A stretch of 64,000 nt of DNA. It comes from Bacteroidia bacterium. Lineage in GTDB: Bacteria; Bacteroidota; Bacteroidia; UKL13-3. The notes under the pieces are model-generated. The model was not told the origin of the DNA and did not search any database. It saw nothing but the letters and a program-made list of their open reading frames with translations. The stretch covers positions 109,971 to 173,970 of the forward strand of contig JALONK010000002.1 of assembly GCA_025454975.1 (NCBI GenBank), written 5' to 3'. Positions 1-9,683 of the stretch are shown piece after piece. The first letter of the stretch is position 1. Each line of letters opens with the position of its first letter. Position numbers and translations under genes: made by a program.

Positions 1-1844
1 TCAAAAGTTTGGTTGGTTAAAGGTGTAACACTTAATTGTAGTTTTGATGCAATAGCTTGAATATTTGCAGCACCTGCCATTGCCACTTTTGCTTTTTCTA
101 ATAACTGCTCAGCTTTTTTAGACTTGCGGTAATCGGTTTCAACTCTTGATTTAGCAGTTTCAAAATCGGCTTTTCCTTTTTCACGTATATTAGTTAACAC
201 AGCTACCACAAATTTATCTCCTAAAGTAAACACTTCTGAAACCTGATCTTTTTTGGCATTAAACGACCAACGCACCATCTCACGAGCATCAGTTAATCTT
301 CCACCAACTTGTTTGTCGTTTTGACGAACATATTCTGCAGTAAAAATATTATATCCATTTTCAGTTGCTTTAGCTTTGAAAGTTTCCAAATTTGAAACAG
401 CGGCAACAAACGAACTGGCATTGTTATAAGCACCACCTACCGTTGCATCACTAGGTAAAATGCCTCTGCTAACTACGCCTGCACAAACAAGTTTATTTGA
501 CTTGTCTTCTGTTACTTTTATAATATGGATACCAAATTGTGTTTTAACAATTTTTAAGTCACCCTTTTTACCTGCGGCTACAGCGTCTTGAAATTCCTTT
601 ACCATGTCGCCTTGTATAAACCATCCTAAATCACCACCTTTTGATGCAGTACCGTCGGTTCCATATTGTGCAGCCATTGCACCAAAATCAGCGCCTCTGC
701 GGATTTGATTTAATACATCTGTTGCTTTTTTCATGGTTGCAGCAGTGTCGCCATTATCTATTTTAAATAAAATGTGACTTGCGCGCATTTGAAATAAACT
801 ATCAGTTTTGGTTCCAATAATTTTGTAAATATTGTATTTACCCTCTGAAAATACTGGGCCAATGATGGTTCCAACCGGTTCGCTGAATAAACGACCGGCA
901 ATTTCTTCGGGATATTGCTTACGATTTTTTGCAGTTGGATCAAATGGTACTTCACTGTTTGCATTAACATATAAGGTATCGTTTGCTGCATTAGCAAATT
1001 GAGTCACTTGTTCGTCGGCCCACTTCTTTGCACTTGCGCTATCTTGAGCACTGGCAACTGCATCAAAAATGATAAACTCTAGTCTTCTTGAATCTTCACG
1101 TTCAGCATATTTTTTCTCGTTTTTCTTCATGTACGACATTAATTCTGATTCCTCAGCTTTGATTGTACTATCAGCAATACTAAAATAGTTAAGCGCGATT
1201 GCATCAGCATTTATTGCACGTGAACGGTTTTTATACAACGCTTTAGCCTCAAGCGATGTAGCATATACCCCTTTTTTAATTAAGGCATAATATTTTTTGC
1301 TTTCAGTTTCTTTTAATAAACCATCTTCAAATGCCAACCATTGTTTTTTAGCTTCAGGTTCATTGCGTGTTTCAAGGTCTTTTAAAAATCGAATAACTAA
1401 TGTGCGATCAAATTGACCGGTTTGTTGATTTTGGAAAATTGGTGCCGATTTTATTTGTGGATGTGGATCTTCACCTTGAACTAAATCAAATAATTCATCT
1501 TCTGTTACTTTTATTCCAAGACCTTCAAATTCAGAACTCATTACACCATCCATAATCATTTGACTCCAGGTTTGTTCACGAACCATGTCAATAGTATTTT
1601 GGTCCATCTGCCCATCAGGCCCCATTTGCGCGCGTGCTGCCTCTGTGTTTTTTGCTACTTGTGCTTCAAACGACTTATAGCTTATTGCTTCGCCATTTAT
1701 TTCTCCAACATCAGTGCTTTGTGAGCCACCAAATAACCTACTGTTATTTTGTAAGGCATCTGTAATAATAAACAAGGCTAATGCACCGCCAACGAATACA
1801 ATGGCTAAACCTGACCTTCTTCTGATTTTTTCTAATATAGACAT
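1..1844 (-). CDS. PpiD/SurA-like peptidyl-prolyl isomerase, 3' end outside window
   Basis: The frame is open from an ATG at 1844 to the window edge, 614 codons without a stop, so this is a partial gene and the missing part is the C-terminus. The protein begins with a short basic stretch (MSILEKIRRRSG) and one membrane segment at about residues 13-32, followed by a SurA_N-like helical region. A parvulin (PPIC) domain begins near residue 350, where RASHILF and the later GGDLGWF are typical. This is the PpiD layout: a membrane-anchored periplasmic foldase that helps outer-membrane and secreted proteins fold. It is divergent from the methyltransferase at 1969. The family call is firm; the exact orthologue name is less so because Bacteroidota have several paralogues. 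Confidence 0.88.
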   Translation of the reverse strand, partial: MSILEKIRRRSGLAIVFVGGALALFIITDALQNNSRLFGGSQSTDVGEINGEAISYKSFEAQVAKNTEAARAQMGPDGQMDQNTIDMVREQTWSQMIMDGVMSSEFEGLGIKVTEDELFDLVQGEDPHPQIKSAPIFQNQQTGQFDRTLVIRFLKDLETRNEPEAKKQWLAFEDGLLKETESKKYYALIKKGVYATSLEAKALYKNRSRAINADAIALNYFSIADSTIKAEESELMSYMKKNEKKYAEREDSRRLEFIIFDAVASAQDSASAKKWADEQVTQFANAANDTLYVNANSEVPFDPTAKNRKQYPEEIAGRLFSEPVGTIIGPVFSEGKYNIYKIIGTKTDSLFQMRASHILFKIDNGDTAATMKKATDVLNQIRRGADFGAMAAQYGTDGTASKGGDLGWFIQGDMVKEFQDAVAAGKKGDLKIVKTQFGIHIIKVTEDKSNKLVCAGVVSRGILPSDATVGGAYNNASSFVAAVSNLETFKAKATENGYNIFTAEYVRQNDKQVGGRLTDAREMVRWSFNAKKDQVSEVFTLGDKFVVAVLTNIREKGKADFETAKSRVETDYRKSKKAEQLLEKAKVAMAGAANIQAIASKLQLSVTPLTNQTF

Positions 1845-1968
1845 GTTATTTTATGTTGTTTAATTTAATTAAGCGAGCGAAAATAAATTTGTTATTGCTA
1901 TAAAGCAACAAATTTTGATTGGTTCTACCGGTTTAAAATCAAATCTTTGTATTCCAGCAAGGTTAAAC

Positions 1969-2700
1969 ATGACAGAAAATTTAATTGTTAAAAATAATAC
2001 GCAAACCATATTCCTCATTCCCAACTATTTACATGAAAGCAATCCACATTCATTTCTTCCTGATTGGGTGAAACTGTCGGTACACCACCTGCAACATTTT
2101 ATTGTTGAAACTGAAAAAGATGCGCGAGCTTTATTAAAAAAATTGCAATTATCTGCTCCTCAATCCGATTTTATTATCTTAAATTGGAACGAACATAGTA
2201 AGCCCGAAGAAATTAAAGAGATTGAAAAAATGCTAGCATCAGGTGTTGATATTGGTATAATCTCGGATGCCGGACTTCCATGCATTGCCGACCCGGGTGC
2301 TGAAATAGTACGGCTTGCACACCAACGCGGAATTAAAGTTAAACCTTTACCGGGGGCTTCAAGTATTTTTATGGCATTGATGGGCAGTGGTTTTAATGGC
2401 CAATCATTTATTTTTCATGGATATTTACCAATTGATAAAATTGAACGAAGTAAAAAAATTAAACAAATGGAGCTAGATGCCCGCAAATCAGGCATCACCC
2501 AAATTTTTATGGAAACACCTTACCGTAATTTAAAGTTACTTGACGATTTGGTTCAATTCCTAGCACCAGATACTAAAATATGCATCGCAGCAAATATTAG
2601 TGCAGCAGATGAATTAATTAAAACAGCAACTATAGCCTACTGGAAAAAAGAGCTGCCTGCAATTCATAAACAACCAGCAATTTTCATTATCGGGAAATAA
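1969..2700 (+). CDS. SAM-dependent methyltransferase, tetrapyrrole methylase (RsmI-like) family
   Basis: The 243-aa protein has the tetrapyrrole/RsmI methylase signature: SDAGLPCIADPGAEIV at about residues 100-115, then PLPGASS, and a late METPYRN. These elements bind S-adenosylmethionine in RsmI, which methylates 16S rRNA C1402 ribose. Many Bacteroidota carry this shorter, N-terminally diverged paralogue in addition to true RsmI, so the substrate is uncertain. I chose the ATG at 1969 (MTENLIVK). The frame can start at a TTG at 1915, but that part would overlap the divergent promoter region and does not look conserved. It converges on sucA across a shared hairpin. Confidence 0.8.
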   Translation: MTENLIVKNNTQTIFLIPNYLHESNPHSFLPDWVKLSVHHLQHFIVETEKDARALLKKLQLSAPQSDFIILNWNEHSKPEEIKEIEKMLASGVDIGIISDAGLPCIADPGAEIVRLAHQRGIKVKPLPGASSIFMALMGSGFNGQSFIFHGYLPIDKIERSKKIKQMELDARKSGITQIFMETPYRNLKLLDDLVQFLAPDTKICIAANISAADELIKTATIAYWKKELPAIHKQPAIFIIGK

Positions 2701-2731
2701 AAAAAGCAGGCAATAAATGTCTGCTTTTATA
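2701..2731. terminator. Bidirectional hairpin terminator between methyltransferase and sucA
   Basis: AAAAGCAG (2702-2709) and CTGCTTTT (2721-2728) form an 8-bp perfect stem with an 11-nt loop. There is an A tract on the left and a T-rich tract on the right, so it can terminate both convergent genes (stops at 2700 and 2754). Confidence 0.7.
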
Positions 2732-2753
2732 TTGTTGAATTGAGTGTATTTAT

Positions 2754-5471
2754 TTAGCTAAATGCTTCGTCAACTATCTGGGCTTGTTCTTTGGCGTGTA
2801 CCTTACTAAAGCCTGTTGCCGGAGAGGCACTTGCTTTTCGTGAAATCAAACGCAATTTAAAATTCTCTTCTCGCCTTAACATATATGTCCAACTTCCCAT
2901 ATTCTTAGGTTCTTCTTGTACCCAGAAAAAGTCAGCTTTAGTATATTTGGCAAATATTGCGTCCATTTCCTTTTCAGGCATAGGGTATAATTGTTCGATA
3001 CGTACAATAGCCACATCTTTTCTATTATCTTTTTGCTGACGTTCCAATAAATCGAAATATACTTTACCTGAACAGAATAATACTTTCTTTACCTTTTTGG
3101 TATCAACAAAATCATCATCAATTAATTGTTGAAATTTACCTTTGGTAAAATCTTCCAATTTACTTGTGCATAACGGATGACGTAGTAAACTTTTAGGTGT
3201 CATAAACACCAAAGGCAAGCGAGTTTTGCGATGCAGTTGACGTCTGATTGCATGAAAATAATTAGCAGGAGTTGTGATATTACACACCTGAAAATTCCAG
3301 TTGGCACATAGCTGTAAAAATCTTTCAAGCCTTGCTGATGAATGTTCAGGACCTTGACCTTCATATCCATGTGGAAGCATTAATATTAAACCACTATATG
3401 TTTTCCATTTAGCTTCGGCACTACTGATGTATTGGTCAATAATAATTTGAGCTCCATTTGCAAAATCACCAAATTGTGCTTCCCAAATAGTTAGTGCATC
3501 AGGTGTAACCATACTGTAACCGTATTCAAATCCTAAAACAGCATATTCAGAAAGCAAAGAATTATAAAATTCGATGGAAGCTTTTTTGTTTTCTTTAAGA
3601 TTGTCAAAAATATTGTAGGACACTTCGCTGTCTTCTTGTTTAATTATGGCGTGGCGATGCGAAAAAGTTCCGCGCTCAACATCTTGTCCCGACATACGTA
3701 CGGGGAAGCCTTCATTTGATAAGGTTGCGTAAGCCATTAATTCGCCCATAGCCCAATCATAATTGTTATTAGCAATCATGTTTTTTCTATCCTTAAATAA
3801 CTTTTCAACCTTGTTAAATGCTTTGAACCCTTCCGGAATACCTGTTAATTGATCGGCCAAATGAAGAAATGTTTTTTCATCCACAGCGGTTTCAGGTTGT
3901 TTATCAAAATCCTTATCCGTTGCACTGTGAAATCCGTCCCAAATATCATGGATAAATGAATTTACCGGGGATGCTTCTGATGCTTTGGCACTTTCCAACT
4001 TCTCTTGTAACATTGCCCTGAATTCCTTTTCCATTTCTTTAGCTAAATCAGCTTCTACAGAACCGGCGCTCAATAATTTTTGGTTATAAATTTCGCGCGG
4101 ATTTGGATGTGATGCAATGGCTTTATATAATACCGGTTGAGTAAATCTTGGTTCATCACCTTCATTATGTCCATACTTACGATACCCTAATAAATCAATG
4201 AATACATCAGTATTAAATTCTTGTCGGTATTCCATGGCCAATTTAATGGTATGAACTACAGCTTCAACATCATCGGCATTTACGTGGAATACCGGGCTTA
4301 ATGTAGTTTTAGCTACATCTGTGCAATAGGTACTGGTGCGGGCATCTAAGTAATTTGTTGTGAAGCCCACTTGGTTATTGGTAACGATATGTACACTTCC
4401 ACCCACATTATATGCTCGTAATCCCGCCATTTGAACCATTTCATATACCACACCTTGGCCGGCAATTGAAGCATCCCCGTGAATTAAAATAGGTGTGATT
4501 TTTTTGAAATTACCTTCAAGTTTCTTATCCAATTTTGCCCTCGTGATACCTTGTACAACAGGGGCAACAGTTTCGAGATGCGAAGGATTTGGCGATAAAC
4601 TTAACTCAACCTTTTTACCGGTTTTTGTGGTTAAGGAAGTAGCGTAACCTAAATGGTATTTAACATCACCTTCAAACAAAGCTTCCTCAAAAGCTTTTCC
4701 TTCAAACTCTTTAAAAATTTGTTCGTGTGTTTTATTTAAAATATTAGCCAACACATTCAATCGCCCGCGATGGGCCATACCAATAACATACTCTTGAACT
4801 CCTAATTCGGCTCCATACTGTATAAGTTCATCCAAGGCCGGAATTAAGGTTTCAAGTCCTTCTAAAGAAAATCGCTTTTGGCCGACAAACTTGGTATGTA
4901 AGAAGTTTTCAAAAACAACCGCTTCATTTAACTTATGAAGAATGCTTCGCTTTTGTTCAATATTAAGTGTGGGAATATTACGCCCTCCCTCCATTTTTTT
5001 CTTGAGCCACTCTACCTTTTTAGGTTCTCGAACATAAACAAACTCTGCTCCTATACTTTGACAATAAGTTTGTTCAAGTAGGGCAATAATATCTTTTAGT
5101 TTAGCAGGGCCTAAACCTACATCAACACCTGCATTAAAAGTTTTATCTAAATCTTGAGGTTCTAAGCCAAAGTTTTTATAGTCGAGTGTTGGTTCGTATT
5201 TTCTGCGCTCGCGTACAGGATTGGTTTTAGTAAAAAGATGTCCCCTCGACCTATATCCATGAATTAAGTTCAATACCTTAATCTCTTTAAGTGCATCATC
5301 AGATACAATACTTTTGCTGCTGTTCCCGTTAAACTTTTGCTGCCCTAGTTCAAAGCCTTCGAAAAACTTTTTCCAGCCATAATCAACTGAATCATGATTA
5401 GTGAGGTATTGTTGATATAAATCGTCTATTGCGCTTACATCAGCATTAGAAATATATGAAAATTTATCCAT
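2754..5471 (-). CDS. sucA: 2-oxoglutarate dehydrogenase E1 component
   Basis: The thiamine-diphosphate E1 subunit of the 2-oxoglutarate dehydrogenase complex decarboxylates 2-oxoglutarate and passes the succinyl group to the E2 lipoyl domain (TCA cycle). The 905-aa length and order match the family: an N-terminal segment with YGWKKFFEGF, then GMAHRGRLNVLANI, GDASIAGQGVVYE and NNQVGFTTN (ThDP/Mg region), a transketolase-like pyrimidine domain, and a C-terminal EEPKNMGSW. I chose the ATG at 5471 (MDKFSYISNADV), which matches the usual family start; 14 more upstream codons are open but unconvincing. No sucB lies next to it on the visible side, so E2 is encoded elsewhere or is unlinked. Confidence 0.96.
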   Translation of the reverse strand: MDKFSYISNADVSAIDDLYQQYLTNHDSVDYGWKKFFEGFELGQQKFNGNSSKSIVSDDALKEIKVLNLIHGYRSRGHLFTKTNPVRERRKYEPTLDYKNFGLEPQDLDKTFNAGVDVGLGPAKLKDIIALLEQTYCQSIGAEFVYVREPKKVEWLKKKMEGGRNIPTLNIEQKRSILHKLNEAVVFENFLHTKFVGQKRFSLEGLETLIPALDELIQYGAELGVQEYVIGMAHRGRLNVLANILNKTHEQIFKEFEGKAFEEALFEGDVKYHLGYATSLTTKTGKKVELSLSPNPSHLETVAPVVQGITRAKLDKKLEGNFKKITPILIHGDASIAGQGVVYEMVQMAGLRAYNVGGSVHIVTNNQVGFTTNYLDARTSTYCTDVAKTTLSPVFHVNADDVEAVVHTIKLAMEYRQEFNTDVFIDLLGYRKYGHNEGDEPRFTQPVLYKAIASHPNPREIYNQKLLSAGSVEADLAKEMEKEFRAMLQEKLESAKASEASPVNSFIHDIWDGFHSATDKDFDKQPETAVDEKTFLHLADQLTGIPEGFKAFNKVEKLFKDRKNMIANNNYDWAMGELMAYATLSNEGFPVRMSGQDVERGTFSHRHAIIKQEDSEVSYNIFDNLKENKKASIEFYNSLLSEYAVLGFEYGYSMVTPDALTIWEAQFGDFANGAQIIIDQYISSAEAKWKTYSGLILMLPHGYEGQGPEHSSARLERFLQLCANWNFQVCNITTPANYFHAIRRQLHRKTRLPLVFMTPKSLLRHPLCTSKLEDFTKGKFQQLIDDDFVDTKKVKKVLFCSGKVYFDLLERQQKDNRKDVAIVRIEQLYPMPEKEMDAIFAKYTKADFFWVQEEPKNMGSWTYMLRREENFKLRLISRKASASPATGFSKVHAKEQAQIVDEAFS

Positions 5472-5619
5472 GTTTAAGTATTTGGAAATCGCTGCGAAGA
5501 TACGTTTTAACAATAGAAAAACGTATAAATATGGCAGGTTGTTTAATTGATGTAAATCAGAATTTTATGTTTGATTTTAGATAAAAAGCTTTAATTTTAT
5601 AGATTCAAATAATGGAGTT

Positions 5620-8600
5620 ATGAAATATCTTTTACCGGTTTTTATATTGTTAACCTATTCATTATGCCTGAATGCCCAAAATATTACTAACTATACCCTG
5701 ACTTCAACAAGCGGGCAGTATATTCCTATCACAGGTGGGGTTCAACTTACACCTACCCATGGTGACTTTGATGAAGGATTTTATGCTAATATTCCTATTG
5801 GATTTGAATTTGTATATATGGGACAAGTGTACTCCACTACATTTGCATCCACCAATGGTTTTATTGGCTTTGGTTTTTTTAACACATCAACTGTTTATAA
5901 TTCAGCAAATAATAACCTTGGAATAAGTTCTTTTTTACCGGTGGGTCGACCATTTATAGCTCCATTATGGGATAACCTAGACATGGATAGTTCAACCGGA
6001 GCAGCGTTTATTTATCAAACATCAGGTAATGCACCTAATAGAGTATTCACGGCTGAATGGCGAAATGCCGAATGGAATTGGTTTGCGAATGCATCAGTAA
6101 TTTCTATTCAATTGAAACTTTACGAACGAACAGGGGCCGTTGAATTTATATATAGAGATGAGCCAAATGCTGCATTATCGCCATCAGCAACTATTGGTAT
6201 TGGCGGATTCAACAATACGGAGTTCTTATCGTTAAATAACACCTCATCTAACCCTTCTGTTAGCAGTACAACTTCCTTTAACGGATTAAATAACAAACCG
6301 GCCAACGGACAAACGTATACATTTACGCCGCCAGTACCTCCGAACCCTACCACTTTCAGTACCTCATTGGTTCAAGCTACCAGACTTACGGCAAATTGGG
6401 CCTCAGTATTCGGTGCAACAAGGTATGCTGTGTATTATTCTACTGATAATGTAAATTTTCAATTTGGAGGCATAACAAGTTCAACTCAACTTCCTATTTC
6501 CGGTTTAACACCAAACACTTTGTATTATCTGCAGTTATACGCAATATCTGAAGGTGGGTTTTCTACTATTCCTGCTACAACACAAGTTACCACCTTATCA
6601 GGTGCATTAAGTGGCACCTATAATATTCCGGGCACATGGAATAACATAACTGCCGCATTAGACTCCATTAAATTAGTAGGGATTGGAGGACCCATCATTT
6701 TAGAATTACAACCAAATTATTCCTCAACAAACGAAAGATATCCTATTACATTTTCCGACAGTTTAGGCACAAGTAGTACAAACCCACTAACAATAAGACC
6801 GGCTGCGAATGTAACATCACCTTTGAATATAGAACCAACATCAATTGTAAATTCAACAATTAACTTTTTTGGTGCACGATCAATAATTTTAGATGGAAGA
6901 GCAGGAGGAACAGGTACATCAGGAATGTTAATGGTTAGAACAAACTCGTTTAATGAGGCTATTGCTTTTAACGGATTTAACAGACAGACGATCGTTCAAC
7001 ATTTACGAATCTTACCAACTAGCACCTCATTAAGCAATAATGTTGGAGTATATATTGAACTTAACTTTTCTAATTCCCAAAACCAACAGCAATCGAATGG
7101 AGAAATTACCATTCAAAATTGTGTTATCGGTGATAGTAATATGTTTTCAACCTATGGGATTTATTCAATAGGTTGGAATCTGAACGCCCTAGTCAGTTCT
7201 ATAAATATTGAAAACAACTTTATTTTTAATTGTGGTTTCTCAAATTCATCCAGTGTAGGCGCCGCCATATATCTTAGTATGTCTAATAATATACATAATA
7301 GCGTGTGGAATATAACAGGTAATCATATTTATAATTTACTTCCTTTGGGTGGCTCATTTAATGTTCAAACGTATTATGGTATTTACTCAAATGCCAGGTT
7401 CAATCGAATCAACAATAATTACATTGGTGGGTCAGCTCCATTTTGCGGTGGATCACCACTTGAGATTGGACCTGTATCTGCAAACAATTCAATTGCGGCG
7501 ATTTTCTGCCAAAACAACAACAATAATGCGTGGTCATCCATACAAGGTAATACCATTAACAATATCTTTTGGCCAACCTCAGGTACAACTCCATTTACAG
7601 GTATTTTTGTGCAAACACAAACAGCATTTGTAGGTGATACAATTGGCAATATAATAGGAGATACAACAGGAGTTTATGGTATTTTTGCATTAAGCCAAAA
7701 CCAAAGTATAACTACCCCTAACAATTATGGGATTAGAGTTAATGCAACAAATTCGTTAATTATTAAATCTAATATCATTTCCGGAATTAATTCAAGTGGT
7801 ACAACCAATAACTTTGCCGCTAGTTTTACCGGTATTTTAGGTCAAAATGCCATTAACGCATCCATTCTTGATAATACCATTGGAAGTGTAACCCATGCCA
7901 ACAATATCAGATGTGGATCTACTGCTCCAACAGGATCACAACAACTGATAGGCATTCAATTTGGTTCAACCGGCGCCGGTGTACATCAAATCAATAACAA
8001 TACCATATCCAACCTAACTAACCTTAATATTTCATCTAATACACAAAACTATGTTTGTGGTATTTCGGTTACCTCCAATACCAATTCATTCATTGAATCG
8101 AACAATATTTTTAATTTAAGTTCTGCAAGCACCAACCCTTCTGTAAATAATTTTAGTGCCGTTACCGGTATTTTGTTAAATTCTATTTCAGGAAGCTCTT
8201 CTATCACCGCAAACAAAGTGTACGCTTTAAGAAATACAGGAAACAATTCTTCCGGCCGAATTAGTGGTATAACTTCAGCTTCAACAAGCGGAAATCCAAC
8301 ACAGGTTGAGGCTAATTTAATTCATAGCTTTACACATTCATCACCTTCAATTCAAGCTTCACAGGTTGCCATTCATATGCAAGACGGAAACTTAAATGTG
8401 GCAAATAATATGATTAGGTTAGGTATTGACGGGAGTGGAAACTCAATTGCCCAAGCCATTAATTTAATAGGCATTTTAAAGGCTACACCATTAATTGGAA
8501 GGGTACATCACAACACAATATTTATTGGTGGAACAGTAACTTCAACTGCTAACATCAACACCTATTGTATCAGAAAATTAAATGATGGTAATGATGAATT

Positions 8601-9552
8601 TGTCAATAATATTTTTGTTAATCAACGAAGTAATGCAACTACCGGTGGTAAACATTATGCGATAGGATTAAATACGCCTAACAATTTATTATGCGATAGA
8701 AACCTGAACTTTGCTCCTTTAAATGGAGGAAGATTATTTCAACTAGGGACAAGTGATTTTAACACCAAATTTAGTTGGTTTTTACAAACCGGATTTGACG
8801 AAAACAGCGATAGTACTTCTATTGCCTTTATTAATGCTACCGGAAGCACTTCTCAACTTGATTTACATTTAAATGCAACCATTCCTACCAAAGCAGAAGG
8901 CAATGGTGGTCCAACCTTTGTAACCTTAGACTTTGACAGAAGTGACAGGAGTAGCTTAACTCCGGTAGATATTGGAGCTGATGCCGGCAATTTCATCAGT
9001 GTAAATATTACACCTGTTCCTGTAAAATGGTTATCGGTTGCTGCTGTAAAAAATGGTGATAATATCTTAGTTCAATTTTCTGTTACTAATGAAATTAACA
9101 CTTCTTATTACCAAATTGAACGAAGCAAAGATGGAAAACAATTTGAAATCGTTGGAACCCTTAAAGCATCCGGTAGAAAAAGCATTAAAAGCAATTACGT
9201 ATTTACGGATGTAAATTTAATATGTGAAACTTATTTCTACAGGGTTGTACAAGTTGATTATAATGGTGATTTTAGTGTATCACCAACAACTAAGGTTGAT
9301 TGTTTAAATGGCTATAACATACAGTTAATTCCTAATCCGGCAAATGATGAGTTAACAATTTTTATTGGGAGCGAAATTGATGCTGCTGTTTTAATTACAG
9401 ATGTTGCAGGCAATCCAATTTATTCAAATCAATTATTAAATCTACAAAAAATACAAATAGACACCCGCAACTGGGCAACAGGAATGTATTTTGTTAATGT
9501 TAGCTCTTCATCCGGAACAGTTAGCAACAGTAAGCTTATGATTAAACATTAG
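5620..9552 (+). CDS. Large secreted T9SS cargo protein with FN3 and beta-helix-like region
   Basis: The 1310-aa protein starts with a signal peptide (MKYLLPVFILLTYSLCLNAQ). Residues about 20-235 form a beta-rich module with GFEFVYMG and FIAPLWDNLD, followed by one fibronectin type III domain (about 240-325, with LTANWASV and LTPNTLYYL). A long Asn/Ser/Thr/Ile-rich segment follows (about 330-1080) with repeated short N-x-I strands such as ENNFIFN and INNNTISN, typical of right-handed parallel beta-helix surface proteins. The last roughly 75 residues (IPNPANDELTI, ATGMYFVNV, KLMIKH) are a T9SS type A sorting domain, so export to the cell surface is expected. No catalytic motif was recognised; adhesion or glycan binding are possible but unproven. 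It is transcribed away from sucA. Confidence 0.85.
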   Translation: MKYLLPVFILLTYSLCLNAQNITNYTLTSTSGQYIPITGGVQLTPTHGDFDEGFYANIPIGFEFVYMGQVYSTTFASTNGFIGFGFFNTSTVYNSANNNLGISSFLPVGRPFIAPLWDNLDMDSSTGAAFIYQTSGNAPNRVFTAEWRNAEWNWFANASVISIQLKLYERTGAVEFIYRDEPNAALSPSATIGIGGFNNTEFLSLNNTSSNPSVSSTTSFNGLNNKPANGQTYTFTPPVPPNPTTFSTSLVQATRLTANWASVFGATRYAVYYSTDNVNFQFGGITSSTQLPISGLTPNTLYYLQLYAISEGGFSTIPATTQVTTLSGALSGTYNIPGTWNNITAALDSIKLVGIGGPIILELQPNYSSTNERYPITFSDSLGTSSTNPLTIRPAANVTSPLNIEPTSIVNSTINFFGARSIILDGRAGGTGTSGMLMVRTNSFNEAIAFNGFNRQTIVQHLRILPTSTSLSNNVGVYIELNFSNSQNQQQSNGEITIQNCVIGDSNMFSTYGIYSIGWNLNALVSSINIENNFIFNCGFSNSSSVGAAIYLSMSNNIHNSVWNITGNHIYNLLPLGGSFNVQTYYGIYSNARFNRINNNYIGGSAPFCGGSPLEIGPVSANNSIAAIFCQNNNNNAWSSIQGNTINNIFWPTSGTTPFTGIFVQTQTAFVGDTIGNIIGDTTGVYGIFALSQNQSITTPNNYGIRVNATNSLIIKSNIISGINSSGTTNNFAASFTGILGQNAINASILDNTIGSVTHANNIRCGSTAPTGSQQLIGIQFGSTGAGVHQINNNTISNLTNLNISSNTQNYVCGISVTSNTNSFIESNNIFNLSSASTNPSVNNFSAVTGILLNSISGSSSITANKVYALRNTGNNSSGRISGITSASTSGNPTQVEANLIHSFTHSSPSIQASQVAIHMQDGNLNVANNMIRLGIDGSGNSIAQAINLIGILKATPLIGRVHHNTIFIGGTVTSTANINTYCIRKLNDGNDEFVNNIFVNQRSNATTGGKHYAIGLNTPNNLLCDRNLNFAPLNGGRLFQLGTSDFNTKFSWFLQTGFDENSDSTSIAFINATGSTSQLDLHLNATIPTKAEGNGGPTFVTLDFDRSDRSSLTPVDIGADAGNFISVNITPVPVKWLSVAAVKNGDNILVQFSVTNEINTSYYQIERSKDGKQFEIVGTLKASGRKSIKSNYVFTDVNLICETYFYRVVQVDYNGDFSVSPTTKVDCLNGYNIQLIPNPANDELTIFIGSEIDAAVLITDVAGNPIYSNQLLNLQKIQIDTRNWATGMYFVNVSSSSGTVSNSKLMIKH

Positions 9553-9683
9553 TTTAAACTATAACATTATTTGTTGATGGTAACTGTATAATGTGTTTTG
9601 ATTTGATTGGCTTCAATAACTTAAAATTGTACATCTGTTTTTTGATTGCTATAAATGAAAGCAAAATTATAAAACGAGAAAAT

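Noticed and set aside
758..997. 79-aa minus-strand frame inside the PpiD-like gene
   Set aside because: It is in a different frame of the large partial gene, which reads through the whole region without a stop.
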